The notes: a model not told the origin generated them from the sequence alone. A DNA stretch of 12,130 bases from Oscillibacter sp. (GCA_017447005.1 JAFSOM010000251.1:1-12130); one strand, 5' to 3'; positions 1 to 6,470 are shown, counted from the stretch's first letter. Numbers and translations: made by a program.

Positions 1-1289
1 ATAGAGAACAACATCGGATTTACGACGGGGTCTTGACGCGCCTGTACAAACCAGATGGGGATATTCTTAATGGCTTCAATCTTTTCGGGCGACATCCAGC
101 GCTCCGCCGTCATCTTATAGCCGCCGTTCTCGTCGTAGGCGTAATTGCCGTCGGCGTCCTTCTCGAACACGGCCCACGCGTAAGCCTCGCAATTCGGATA
201 CGCCGCCGCCCAGTAGTCGGGATACGTCACGAGCATGTTCATGGTCATATAGCCGCCGTTGGAACAGCCGCCCAGATAGACGCGGTTGGGGTCTACGTCC
301 AAATGCCCCTGCACAAAGTATTCAATCGTGTCCATAAGAATATCGGTGTAACGGGACATCAAATCGCCGCCGCTATTGGTTCCGTCGCCGCCGTCCATCC
401 AGTACGTCTCGCACTGCACCGCCAGCACATACGCGCCGTTGGCGCCGCCGGGGGTCGTGAACTGCGATTGAATCTCCTCGCGGTTGAGCGCCACGACTTC
501 GTTGCCGATAAGCTCAATGTCGACATCCGTGCCGCCCTCGCCCTGACCGTGCAGCCAGACAATCAACGGATTCTGTACGCCGTCGTTGAGCAGCGCTTCC
601 GGCGCGTTGGCGGCGTAACGAAGGGTATACTCCTCCATGCTCTTGTCCATACGGTTCAGATAGGTGTCGGTATACTCGCCGCGTTCGGAGAAGGCCTCGG
701 TTTCCGGACAGATTCGGTTGTCAATCAAATCGTCGTCAACGACATAAGTCACGCCGTCGACCGTGACAGCCGCGATAACGGGGTAAGTCTCCGACCACTG
801 ATTCATGAAAATCGCGGTGTTATAGGTGAAGGGCGAACCGCTGACGGCGTAAGTGGTCTCGAGTTCCAGCGTGACGAACGTGGACGGCTCTCCGGTAAAC
901 TCGCCCTCGCTGTCGGAGAAACCGACTTCCGTAATGTCGCGCTGAACTCCCGCCGTGACCGCTAACGCGCCGTCTTTGGAGAGGCTTTCCAGCGTCTGCG
1001 GCGCGTCGGGCAGTTCCAGAATGAGTTTCGGCACGCCCGGCCCCCACTCGTAGCCCTGTACGTAAATCCACGCCGATTCGACGGGCGTTCCGTCCGGGGC
1101 CTTTACGGTTTCCGTATCCGCGGACTGGGTAGCGGTTTCGGCCTCAATCATGGCCTCGGTGGAAGCGTTCGGGGGCGGTTCCGCCGCGTCGTCGCTCTGC
1201 GCGGGACTGCCGCCGCAGGCCGCCAGCGTCAACGCGAGCAAACACGCCATTGCAAACGCCGTCCATCTCCGGCTGATGCGTTTTCTCAT
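1..1289 (-). CDS. Lipoprotein esterase/peptidase of the alpha/beta-hydrolase fold with N-terminal Ig-like domain (3' end outside window)
   Basis: Partial gene: 429 codons from the ATG at 1289 run off the left edge. The start is supported by AAAGGAG about 8 bases upstream. Residues 1-25 are a lipoprotein signal peptide: basic start (MRKRISRRW), hydrophobic core, lipobox LAAC with Cys25 as the lipidated residue. An acidic, Ala/Thr-rich linker follows to about residue 65. Residues ~70-230 look like the Ig-like N-terminal domain of Thermotoga EstA-type esterases (YVQGYEWGPGV at 76-86). The hydrolase domain shows the oxyanion-hole motif HGQGEGG (from His247), the nucleophile elbow G-C-S-N-G with Ser343, and a probable catalytic Asp420 in ARQDPVV; the catalytic His would lie beyond the window. 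It probably hydrolyses esters or short peptides outside the membrane; the substrate is unknown. It has its own promoter at 1342-1370, so it is probably not part of the PTS operon. Confidence 0.87.
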   Translation of the reverse strand, partial: MRKRISRRWTAFAMACLLALTLAACGGSPAQSDDAAEPPPNASTEAMIEAETATQSADTETVKAPDGTPVESAWIYVQGYEWGPGVPKLILELPDAPQTLESLSKDGALAVTAGVQRDITEVGFSDSEGEFTGEPSTFVTLELETTYAVSGSPFTYNTAIFMNQWSETYPVIAAVTVDGVTYVVDDDLIDNRICPETEAFSERGEYTDTYLNRMDKSMEEYTLRYAANAPEALLNDGVQNPLIVWLHGQGEGGTDVDIELIGNEVVALNREEIQSQFTTPGGANGAYVLAVQCETYWMDGGDGTNSGGDLMSRYTDILMDTIEYFVQGHLDVDPNRVYLGGCSNGGYMTMNMLVTYPDYWAAAYPNCEAYAWAVFEKDADGNYAYDENGGYKMTAERWMSPEKIEAIKNIPIWFVQARQDPVVNPMLFS

Positions 1290-1341
1290 GGGTACAGCTC
1301 CTTTCCGTTTGACCGTTCCGGTGTTCCGATTTCGTAACTCC

Positions 1342-1370
1342 ATCTTAGCGCTCAAAAAGAACGCTGTCAA
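1342..1370 (-). promoter_or_regulatory. Sigma-A promoter of the lipoprotein esterase gene
   Basis: On the minus strand, TTGACA (1370-1365), a 17-base spacer and TAAGAT (1347-1342). The -35 box is perfect and the -10 box matches 5 of 6. It lies about 50 bases before the start codon at 1289, and the leader between them carries the AAAGGAG ribosome site. Confidence 0.85.
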
Positions 1371-1410
1371 GAATGGAATCAAAAAGTTTTCCGCGCTTTT
1401 TTCAGAATCG

Positions 1411-1443
1411 CGGACGCCCTCCCGGATATAGAGAGGGCGTCCG
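1411..1443 (-). terminator. Strong stem-loop downstream of ptsG, possible terminator without a U tract
   Basis: A perfect 11-bp stem (1411-1421 with 1433-1443, CGGACGCCCTC paired to GAGGGCGTCCG) closes an 11-base loop. It lies 56 bases past the ptsG stop and upstream of the next promoter, the expected place for a terminator. No run of T follows it on the minus strand; the next bases are CGATTCTGAAAAAA. It may be a weak or factor-assisted terminator or an mRNA 3'-end stabiliser. Confidence 0.45.
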
Positions 1444-1462
1444 TTGCGATTGCGTTCAGGTT

Positions 1463-1489
1463 TCAGAGACCGCGTACAGCGGTTTCTGA
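1463..1489 (-). other. Second stem-loop just after the ptsG stop codon
   Basis: An inverted repeat of 11-base arms (1463-1473 and 1479-1489) around a 5-base loop; in minus-strand RNA one of the 11 pairs is a C/A mismatch. It starts 10 bases after the ptsG stop. With the hairpin at 1411-1443 it forms a tandem pair in the ptsG 3' untranslated region. No U tract follows. Confidence 0.4.
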
Positions 1490-1498
1490 GCGCGTGAA

Positions 1499-3643
1499 TT
1501 ATCCCTTGACTTCCAGAATCGGCGTGCCGACGGCGACATCTCCGCCCGTCAGGAGCGGCTTGACCGCGCTGTACTCGTCGGTATTGCAGATAATCATGGG
1601 CGTGGTGAGCAGATAGCCCGCCTTCTTGATGGCGTCCATGTCGAAGGTGATGAGCAAATCGCCCTTCTTGACCGGCTGGTCCTCCACGACGTTGACTTTG
1701 AAGTGCTGACCGTTGAGTTTGACTGTGTCAATGCCGATATGCAGGAGCACGTCGGCGCCGTCGTCGGCGAGAATGCCGATGGCGTGTTTGGTGTCGAAGA
1801 TGTTCTCCACGACGCCGTTGACGGGACTGTAAAGGCGTCCCTCGGACGGCTCGATAGCGACGCCCTGACCCAAAGCGCATTCGGCGAACGCCTCATCCTG
1901 CACTTTCTCCATGGGAATCACCGTGCCGTTCATATGCGCGGACAAGGTGGAATCCTTCATCTTTTCCTTATTCTTGGGCTTATCGGCGGCGACGGGCGCG
2001 GCGACATCCGCCGTGTCAACCAAATCCGCCTCGGGCGTGTCCATAAAGTCTTCCAGATTAGATTTGATAACCGCCACCTGCGGCCCGTAAATGACCTGTA
2101 CGCCGTTGCCCTTATGAATGACGCCCGACGCGCCGGACTGTTTCAGCACGGCGTCGGAGACTTTCGCGGAATCAATAACCGTGACGCGCAGACGCGTGGC
2201 GCAGCAGTCCACGTCGGAGAGGTTTTTCTTGCCGCCCAAGCCCTTGAGAATCATAGCGGAAGTCGGGTCGGAGAAGCCGCCGGAACCGCTGGGCTTGCCG
2301 TCAGGCCCGATACCCGTCTTGGCCTTGAAGTCGGAACGGGTGAAGAGTTTGGTTTCCTCGTCGTCGGCCTCGCGTCCCGGGGTCTTGAGGTCCATCTTGG
2401 TTATCATGAAATAGAACGTGAAGTAGTAGACGAAGAAATAGACAATGCCGACAATAACAACCCAAATCCAGCTTGTTTTCCCGTTGCCTTGCAGAATGCC
2501 GAAGAGCGTCAGGTCAATGATACCGCCGGAGAACGTCATGCCCACGCCGACATTAAAGATATGCATGAGCATATAGGAAAGACCGGCGTAGACGCAGTGC
2601 ACGGCGTACATGAGCGGCGCGACGAACAGGAACGTAAATTCGATGGGTTCCGTAATGCCCGTAAGCATGGCGGTGAGGGCGGCGGAAATCAGAAGGCCGC
2701 CGGCGACCTGTTTCTTTTCCGGACGGGCGCAACGGTACATGGCGAGCGCGGCACCGGGGAGACCGAAAATCATGAACGGGAATTTGCCGGCCATAAAGCG
2801 CGTGGCGGATACGGAGAAGTGCTCAATATTGGAACTGTTGGCGAGTTCGGCGAAGAAGATGTTCTGCGCGCCGAAAATCGTTTCGCCGTTGATGACGGCG
2901 GAACCGCCCATTTCCGTCTGCCAGAAGGGCATATAGAATACGTGGTGCAGGCCGAAGGGAATCAGGGCGCGTTCGATGATACCGTAAATCCACGTGCCGA
3001 TATAGCCGGAACTGAGCACGAGATTGCCGAGCGCGGCGATACCCATTTGGATAATAGGCCATACGAAGAACATGACAATGCCGACAACCAGAAAGACGGC
3101 GGTGGAAATGATAGGTACGAAGCGCGTGCCGCCGAAGAAGGAGAGCACTTGCGGGAGTTGCGCCTTGTAGAAACGGTTATGAAGCGCCGCGACGCCCAAT
3201 CCGACGATGATACCGCCGAACACGCCCATTTGCAACGTCGTAATGCCGAGCATAGTCGTGGTAGAGTTGGCGGGCATGGCCTCCACGCCGCCGCGGGCGG
3301 TAATCATGGCGGAAATGGCGGTGTTCATGACGAGGTAGGCGATAGCGCCAGCCAGCGCCGCCACGTCCTTTTCACGCTTTGCCATACCGATAGCGACGCC
3401 CATGGCGAACAGTAACGCCAAGTTGTTAAAGACGGCGCTGCCGCACTGGTTCATAATGTCCAGCAGGGTATAGAGGGCGCTTCCGGGGTAGATAATCCCG
3501 GTGAGGTGGTAGGCCTCCAGCATGGTTGCGTTGGTGAACGAACTGCCGATACCGAGGAGCAGTCCGGCGGCGGGGAGCAGGGCGATAGGCAACATGAACG
3601 AGCGGCCTACCCTCTGCAATACGCCAAAGATTTGGTCTTTCAC
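1499..3643 (-). CDS. ptsG: Glucose-family PTS transporter EIICBA
   Basis: A single 714-residue protein that imports and phosphorylates a sugar, taking phosphate from HPr. Order: EIIC membrane domain (~1-425), EIIB (~460-535), acidic/Lys-rich linker (~535-565), EIIA (~575-714). EIIC has several hydrophobic spans, the family signature GITEPIEF at 329-336 and the exit motif LKTPGRE. EIIB carries CCATRLRV; the phosphorylated residue should be Cys481, and the extra Cys480 before it is unusual. EIIA has His620 (TKHAIGI) and the active-site His635 (LLHIGIDTVKL). The GTG at 3643 is chosen because AGGGAGG sits 8 bases upstream and the protein then starts KDQIFGVLQRVGRSFMLP as homologues do; a GTG at 3664 would put the ribosome site inside the gene. 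The LicT-type antiterminator lies 148 bases upstream with no convincing promoter between, so they are probably one operon. Glucose is the default substrate; maltose or another glucoside is possible. Confidence 0.9.
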   Translation of the reverse strand: MKDQIFGVLQRVGRSFMLPIALLPAAGLLLGIGSSFTNATMLEAYHLTGIIYPGSALYTLLDIMNQCGSAVFNNLALLFAMGVAIGMAKREKDVAALAGAIAYLVMNTAISAMITARGGVEAMPANSTTTMLGITTLQMGVFGGIIVGLGVAALHNRFYKAQLPQVLSFFGGTRFVPIISTAVFLVVGIVMFFVWPIIQMGIAALGNLVLSSGYIGTWIYGIIERALIPFGLHHVFYMPFWQTEMGGSAVINGETIFGAQNIFFAELANSSNIEHFSVSATRFMAGKFPFMIFGLPGAALAMYRCARPEKKQVAGGLLISAALTAMLTGITEPIEFTFLFVAPLMYAVHCVYAGLSYMLMHIFNVGVGMTFSGGIIDLTLFGILQGNGKTSWIWVVIVGIVYFFVYYFTFYFMITKMDLKTPGREADDEETKLFTRSDFKAKTGIGPDGKPSGSGGFSDPTSAMILKGLGGKKNLSDVDCCATRLRVTVIDSAKVSDAVLKQSGASGVIHKGNGVQVIYGPQVAVIKSNLEDFMDTPEADLVDTADVAAPVAADKPKNKEKMKDSTLSAHMNGTVIPMEKVQDEAFAECALGQGVAIEPSEGRLYSPVNGVVENIFDTKHAIGILADDGADVLLHIGIDTVKLNGQHFKVNVVEDQPVKKGDLLITFDMDAIKKAGYLLTTPMIICNTDEYSAVKPLLTGGDVAVGTPILEVKG

Positions 3644-3761
3644 AGAAATTTCCTCCCTTTTCACAAATTGTGTTGCGCTTCCTATTCAAATCCGCCGAAG
3701 CGGTAGTTTTCGGTCGGCGTTCACGCGCTTGAATGCGGTTTCCGTTCCGCGTTTGTTCGTT
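3644..3761 (-). other. Antiterminator-ptsG intercistronic leader
   Basis: The gap ahead of ptsG has no convincing promoter and no RAT-like sequence. It holds a small UUCG-tetraloop hairpin (3692-3703, CCGC/GCGG arms) and an 11-base palindrome CACAAATTGTG (3662-3672) next to the ribosome site. Around 3700-3727 the minus strand (CGCGTGAACGCCG, then CGAAAA) resembles a decayed copy of the 30-bp repeat at 3762-3821. The lack of a promoter supports transcription from upstream of the antiterminator gene. Confidence 0.4.
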
Positions 3762-3821
3762 TCAATCGTCTTTGCGTCCGGCGTTCATGCGCTAATCGTC
3801 TTTGCGTCCGGCGTTGATACG
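3762..3821 (-). repeat. 30-bp tandem duplication spanning the antiterminator stop codon
   Basis: Two adjacent 30-base units, 3792-3821 and 3762-3791, identical at 26 of 30 positions and sharing a perfect 22-base core (3794-3815 and 3764-3785). The first unit encodes the last nine residues and the TAG stop. The second would encode nearly the same nine residues (RMNAGRKDD) and then TGA, but lies after the stop. Confidence 0.9.
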
Positions 3822-4646
3822 TTTCAGATGAATGGTCAGATAAATCATCTCGTCGTCGGACAGTTCCCTATGCCACGTGTTTTTTACGTACTCCGCGATA
3901 TGCTGGGCGCATTTGTAATGCGGCGCGCAACTTTTGATAATCATTTCCCGGAATTGCGCGTCCTGCGCGGCGCCGCCGTCCTCCAAGGCCCCGCTGTGAA
4001 AGAGACGTTGCGCAAAGTAACGCAAATGTACCACAAAGCGGTTGAAGTCCAGCGATTCCCGGTCGAACGTGCGCCGATAGTAGTACTCCACGACTTGCAA
4101 CGCGCCTTCAATCAGGCGGGTGATGTCGTACATCTCGCTCATGTCGGTATTGAGTTCGGCGTTGACGATGTGCAGGGCGATGAAAGACGCCTCGCTGTCG
4201 CTGAGTTCGATTCCGGTACGCTCCCGCACGACGCTGACGCAGTACTGCCCGAGCCGATATTCCGTGGGGTAGTAGCACATAATATCGCCTTGCAGGGGAT
4301 TTTGAAACGTGACGCCCTCTTGCTTACGGCGTATGGCGAAACTGATGTGGTCGGCCAGCGTGATGAGCAACGATTCGTTGAGCGGGGAGGAAATCCGGCG
4401 CTTGATGTCGGCAATCAGTTCTTCGGTCAGTTCGAGATGTTCGATGGGAATTTGCTCCACGAGTTCGCGTAATTTCCGTTGCTTGTCGCGGCTTTCCATG
4501 CGGTACACTTTCTCGACGCGTTCGGGGTCAACGAACTCTCCCGGATGGCGGCGGAAACCGAGGCCTTTTCCGGTGACTATCAATTCCTGATTACGCTCGT
4601 CAATGACGCAGAGGATATTGTTGTTAATCACCTTCTTGACCCGCAA
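3792..4646 (-). CDS. licT: BglG/LicT-family transcriptional antiterminator (TTG start)
   Basis: An RNA-binding antiterminator of 284 residues that would bind the RAT hairpin in its own leader and stop a terminator forming, letting RNA polymerase read on into ptsG. Residues 1-~57 are the co-antiterminator RNA-binding domain (VKKVINNNI, GKGLGF). PRD1 follows with His100 (LADHISFAI) and His159 (ALHIVNAEL), then PRD2 with His207 (VVHLRYFAQRLF) and His273 (LTIHLKRI). With the TTG at 4646 as start, the first three conserved His fall at the numbers known for Bacillus subtilis LicT (100, 159, 207), and the length is close to LicT's 277. AAGGGGG lies 8 bases before this TTG. An in-frame ATG at 4742 is rejected because it lies inside the RAT and would translate the terminator. 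PRD phosphorylation by the PTS should tie activity to sugar supply. LicT-like by sequence (VNAEL, FAQRLF); by context it may serve as the GlcT equivalent. Confidence 0.9.
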   Translation of the reverse strand: MRVKKVINNNILCVIDERNQELIVTGKGLGFRRHPGEFVDPERVEKVYRMESRDKQRKLRELVEQIPIEHLELTEELIADIKRRISSPLNESLLITLADHISFAIRRKQEGVTFQNPLQGDIMCYYPTEYRLGQYCVSVVRERTGIELSDSEASFIALHIVNAELNTDMSEMYDITRLIEGALQVVEYYYRRTFDRESLDFNRFVVHLRYFAQRLFHSGALEDGGAAQDAQFREMIIKSCAPHYKCAQHIAEYVKNTWHRELSDDEMIYLTIHLKRINAGRKDD

Positions 4647-4660
4647 GCCCTTCGCCCCCT

Positions 4661-4707
4661 TAAAAAAATAAACCGCCCCCGTCGACGCTTTCGCAGGGGA
4701 AAGCCGG
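4661..4707 (-). terminator. Leader terminator-like element controlled by the antiterminator
   Basis: On the minus strand, a GC-rich stretch (CCGGCTTTCCCC, then ACGGGGGCGG) runs straight into TTTATTTTTTT (4672-4662). The CCCC and GGGG blocks can pair, and the outer CCG and CGG can extend the stem. A competing 6-bp hairpin is also possible (GCTTTC/GAAAGC, 4687-4704). It lies between the RAT and the TTG start, where LicT/SacY-type systems keep their terminator. The exact fold is uncertain; the position and the T run are the main support. Confidence 0.55.
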
Positions 4708-4712
4708 ACAGA

Positions 4713-4748
4713 GTTGGTCAAGCCCGGACAAGCCGGTAACATTCCAAC
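4713..4748 (-). promoter_or_regulatory. Ribonucleic antiterminator (RAT) site
   Basis: On the minus strand the 30-base core (4745-4716) reads GGAATGTTACCGG, a short loop, then CCGGGCTTGACC. This keeps the layout of known LicT/SacY RATs (GG..TGTTAC, upper stem, GGC..., ACC). The fold is the expected two-stem one: lower stem GTTGG/CCAAC (5 bp, 4748-4744 with 4717-4713), internal loops holding TGTTA and GCTTGA, upper stem CCGG/CCGG with a 5-base loop. It begins about 10 bases after the predicted transcription start and just before the terminator-like stretch. Confidence 0.82.
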
Positions 4749-4763
4749 GAAAATTGTGAATGA

Positions 4764-4792
4764 ATTGTATCATTTTACGCCGGAATTGTCAA
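4764..4792 (-). promoter_or_regulatory. Sigma-A promoter of the antiterminator-ptsG operon
   Basis: On the minus strand, TTGACA (4792-4787), 17 bases, then TACAAT (4769-4764); eleven of twelve consensus bases match. Transcription should start near 4757, just before the RAT. No clear cre (catabolite) site was seen. Confidence 0.88.
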
Positions 4793-4870
4793 GAGGGGCC
4801 GTTTCCGCGTGGAAAATTCGTGAATTTGCAATATTTTCGGACGGGCTTTTGTGACTTTCCACGATAGCGG
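4793..4870. promoter_or_regulatory. Inverted repeats upstream of the PTS operon promoter, possible operator
   Basis: The gene-free stretch 4647-5009 holds, from right to left, the spore-protein terminator, this AT-rich patch, the PTS promoter, the RAT and the leader terminator. The patch contains a perfect 6+6 inverted repeat AAATTC-GT-GAATTT (4814-4827), ending about 22 bases upstream of the -35 box. It also has a TTTCC/GGAAA hairpin (4802-4815) and an 8-base arm pair CGTGGAAA/TTTCCACG (4808-4815 and 4856-4863). No known regulator site was recognised. Confidence 0.3.
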
Positions 4871-4901
4871 AAAAATCCCTCCCCCGCTCACGGGAGAGGG
4901 A
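4871..4901 (-). terminator. Intrinsic terminator of the spore-protein gene
   Basis: An 11-bp stem with one mismatch (4876-4886 with 4891-4901) around a 4-base loop, followed on the minus strand by TTTTT (4875-4871). It lies 109 bases after the spore-protein stop and before the PTS operon promoter, so it separates the two transcription units. Confidence 0.82.
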
Positions 4902-5009
4902 AAACGCGTCGGCTTTATTCAGGCGGAACGGACGCGGCGCGGTCTATCGCCACGGCTCGCCCGTCCGCGCCTATAAAAGAATACGCGCTGTCAGAGAATC
5001 CGTTTCGGG

Positions 5010-5234
5010 TTACAGGGATTTCTCGTAAGACTCGACCATCTTTTTGACCATCTGGCCGCCCACGGAACCGGCCTCGCGGCTGGTCAAATCGCCGTTGTAG
5101 CCGTCTTTGAGGTCAACGCCTACTTCCGCCGCCGCTTCCATCTTAAAGCGGTCCATCGCGGCACGCGCTTCGGGAATGTTGAGGCGGTTCTTACTGGAAT
5201 TGTTGTTATCCGAATTGGAATTGTAATTAGACAT
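5010..5234 (-). CDS. Alpha/beta-type small acid-soluble spore protein
   Basis: A 74-residue protein that would coat and protect DNA in the dormant spore. After an Asn/Ser-rich N-terminus (1-15) it shows the family's two conserved segments: RLNIPEARAAMDRFKMEAAAEVGV (17-40) and the DNA-binding segment LTSREAGSVGGQMVKKMV (50-67). The ATG at 5234 is chosen because AAGGAG sits 7 bases upstream and the length then fits the family; upstream in-frame starts would add an unrelated basic tail. The germination protease GPR normally cuts after Glu in a Glu-Phe/Ile/Val-Ala context; here the matching site is Glu33-Ala-Ala-Ala-Glu, with Ala where a larger residue is usual. The gene stands alone with its own terminator and should be made in the forespore. 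Confidence 0.93.
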   Translation of the reverse strand: MSNYNSNSDNNNSSKNRLNIPEARAAMDRFKMEAAAEVGVDLKDGYNGDLTSREAGSVGGQMVKKMVESYEKSL

Positions 5235-5344
5235 GGATAGTCTCCTTTTTTGTTCGTGTGACGTTGCGGAGAAGCGCGGAACGGATTCCGCATTCCCCGC
5301 GCCGCGATTGGGTATCGCCCGCATAGTTTGGCATGAACGCAAAA

Positions 5345-5374
5345 GAATATGCCCGGATTTGCATGGAAAATTAC
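5345..5374 (-). promoter_or_regulatory. Candidate forespore (sigma-G-like) promoter of the spore-protein gene
   Basis: On the minus strand CATATTC (5351-5345) resembles the sigma-G -10 element (CATAnTA), and GTAATT lies 17 bases upstream (5374-5369) as a poor -35. It is about 110 bases before the start codon. No sigma-A consensus was seen closer, which suits a forespore gene, but the match is loose. Confidence 0.28.
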
Positions 5375-5392
5375 GCGTTTCAAGGGAAAATC

Positions 5393-5433
5393 CGGCGTCC
5401 GGCGTTGGTTTGCGCGTTGCGTCGGCGTCCGGC
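5393..5433. repeat. Short direct repeat with a 30-base period, downstream of degV
   Basis: CGGCGTCCGGC occurs at 5393-5403 and again at 5423-5433, exactly 30 bases apart and 15 bases past the degV stop. The larger block is framed by AATCCG/CGGATT arms, so on the minus strand it could fold as a long imperfect stem running into TTTT. The core overlaps in sequence (GCGTCCGGCGTT) with the 30-bp repeat after the antiterminator gene. Confidence 0.4.
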
Positions 5434-5447
5434 TGAAATCGGATTGG

Positions 5448-6323
5448 TCAGTCAAGAAGCTGAATACCCGCGCCGAGAATGCCGTCTCCGATGTAGACGC
5501 TGAACGTACTGTTGATTTCCCCCTCGCACAGGAAGCCGTAATCGGGCAACGCGGCGGTGAGTTTTTCGCGCACGAGTTCCATTCCGGCGGGGTCGCCGCC
5601 GTTGGCTACGGCGATATTGTACTTTTTCCGCTCCCCGCGATACTTGACCATCATCTCCACGAGCTTTCCGATAACGAGATTGCGCCCCCGGACTTTGGCG
5701 ACGGATTGCAGTTGTCCGTCGTCGGGCGAAAAGCCGAGAATGGGCTTGATTTGCAACAGCGTCCCGGCGGCGGCGGCCACTTTGCCGATTCTCCCGCCTT
5801 TGAGCAGGTATTCCAGCGTGTCCACGGAAAACGCCACGGTCGTATTGCGAATCAGGGAAGGAATGCGGCGTTCAGTCAGTTCGTCCCAGTCGTAACCGTT
5901 TTGCAGGTCGCGGGCAACCTGTAACAAGGTCAAAGCCTGTCCCACGGAGCCATTGAGGGTGTCATAGACGCGCATGGGGATTCCGGTATCGGCCTCCAGT
6001 TCCTCCGCCGCGAGCCGAACGAGATTGTACGTGCCGGAAATGCCGCTGGAAACCATCACGCCTAGAATGGCGTCGTAACCGTCGTCGAGGATTTGCCGGA
6101 GGGTTTGTTCAAGGCGTTCGGTAGAGGGAAGGGAAGTTTTGGGAATCTCCCCGGCGCGGAGACGGCGGTAGACATCCGCGCTACGGATGTTCACGCCGTC
6201 GAGATATTCCCCGTCCGCGCAGAGGATGCGCATGGGTACCGTGTAAATTTGATGTTGCCGCAGAACGTCCGGCGACAGGTCTACGCAGGAATCCGTTAAA
6301 AGCGCGATTTTTTTCGGGGTCAT
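5448..6323 (-). CDS. DegV-family fatty-acid-binding protein (FakB-like)
   Basis: A 291-residue cytoplasmic protein of the DegV fold. Members bind one fatty acid; FakB members present it to the kinase FakA, which makes acyl phosphate for phospholipid synthesis. Motifs in order: TDS (10-12) in the first strand, TSLPST (63-68), SSGISGTYN (92-100), DTLNGSVGQ (121-129), and TLEYLLKGGRIG (169-180) followed by KPIL. The Ser/Thr residues of the second and third motifs usually hold the carboxylate of the fatty acid. The length is typical (about 280-290). AAGGAGG lies 7 bases before the ATG. No FakA gene is nearby, so whether this copy works in fatty-acid activation is inference. It appears to be a single-gene transcription unit. 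Confidence 0.9.
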   Translation of the reverse strand: MTPKKIALLTDSCVDLSPDVLRQHQIYTVPMRILCADGEYLDGVNIRSADVYRRLRAGEIPKTSLPSTERLEQTLRQILDDGYDAILGVMVSSGISGTYNLVRLAAEELEADTGIPMRVYDTLNGSVGQALTLLQVARDLQNGYDWDELTERRIPSLIRNTTVAFSVDTLEYLLKGGRIGKVAAAAGTLLQIKPILGFSPDDGQLQSVAKVRGRNLVIGKLVEMMVKYRGERKKYNIAVANGGDPAGMELVREKLTAALPDYGFLCEGEINSTFSVYIGDGILGAGIQLLD

Positions 6324-6369
6324 AGCGCTGCCTCCTTGACTGATGTTTTGTAGTTTTGCCCCCTATTAA

Positions 6370-6398
6370 ACCACAAAAGGGCCGAGACCGCAAGAGTA
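6370..6398 (-). promoter_or_regulatory. Candidate promoter of the DegV gene
   Basis: On the minus strand TTGCGG, a 17-base spacer and TTTAAT, about 45 bases before the DegV start. The -35 matches 4 of 6 and the -10 5 of 6; an overlapping TAATAG is an alternative -10. It overlaps the putative terminator hairpin of the upstream gene. Confidence 0.4.
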
Positions 6399-6412
6399 AA
6401 TTTTGCGGCCCC
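6375..6412 (-). terminator. Putative terminator between the transglutaminase-like gene and degV
   Basis: Minus-strand GGGCC-GCAA, a 9-base loop, TTGC, a 6-base bulge and GGCCC, then TTTT. The stem is imperfect. It lies 59 bases past the stop at 6471. Confidence 0.4.
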
Positions 6413-6434
6413 GGCGTAATTTTTCAGAGGTTTC

Positions 6435-6460
6435 GGACGGCGGGGAATCTTACGCCGTCC
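6435..6460 (-). terminator. Stem-loop just after the transglutaminase-like gene
   Basis: A perfect 8-bp stem (6435-6442 with 6453-6460, GGACGGCG/CGCCGTCC) with a 10-base loop, starting 10 bases past the stop codon. No U tract follows on the minus strand. Its placement matches the first hairpin after ptsG, so it may be an mRNA 3'-end structure with the hairpin at 6375-6412 acting as the terminator. Confidence 0.4.
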
Positions 6461-6470
6461 CGGAATTGGC

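Noticed and set aside
33..965. A 310-codon plus-strand open frame opposite the lipoprotein esterase
   Set aside because: The minus-strand frame has a lipobox, nucleophile elbow and promoter; the plus frame has no recognisable motif.
1703..3415. A 570-codon open frame on the plus strand opposite ptsG
   Set aside because: It mirrors the EIICBA codons, is His/Asp/Gly-rich with no recognisable domain or ribosome site, and ptsG on the other strand is clear.
4647..4742. ATG at 4742 as the antiterminator start
   Set aside because: It lies inside the RAT, would translate the terminator region, and shifts the conserved PRD histidines 32 residues away from LicT numbering.
5233..5455. Small open frames in both directions between the spore protein and degV
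   Set aside because: They lack ribosome sites or recognisable content and overlap the likely spore-gene promoter region.
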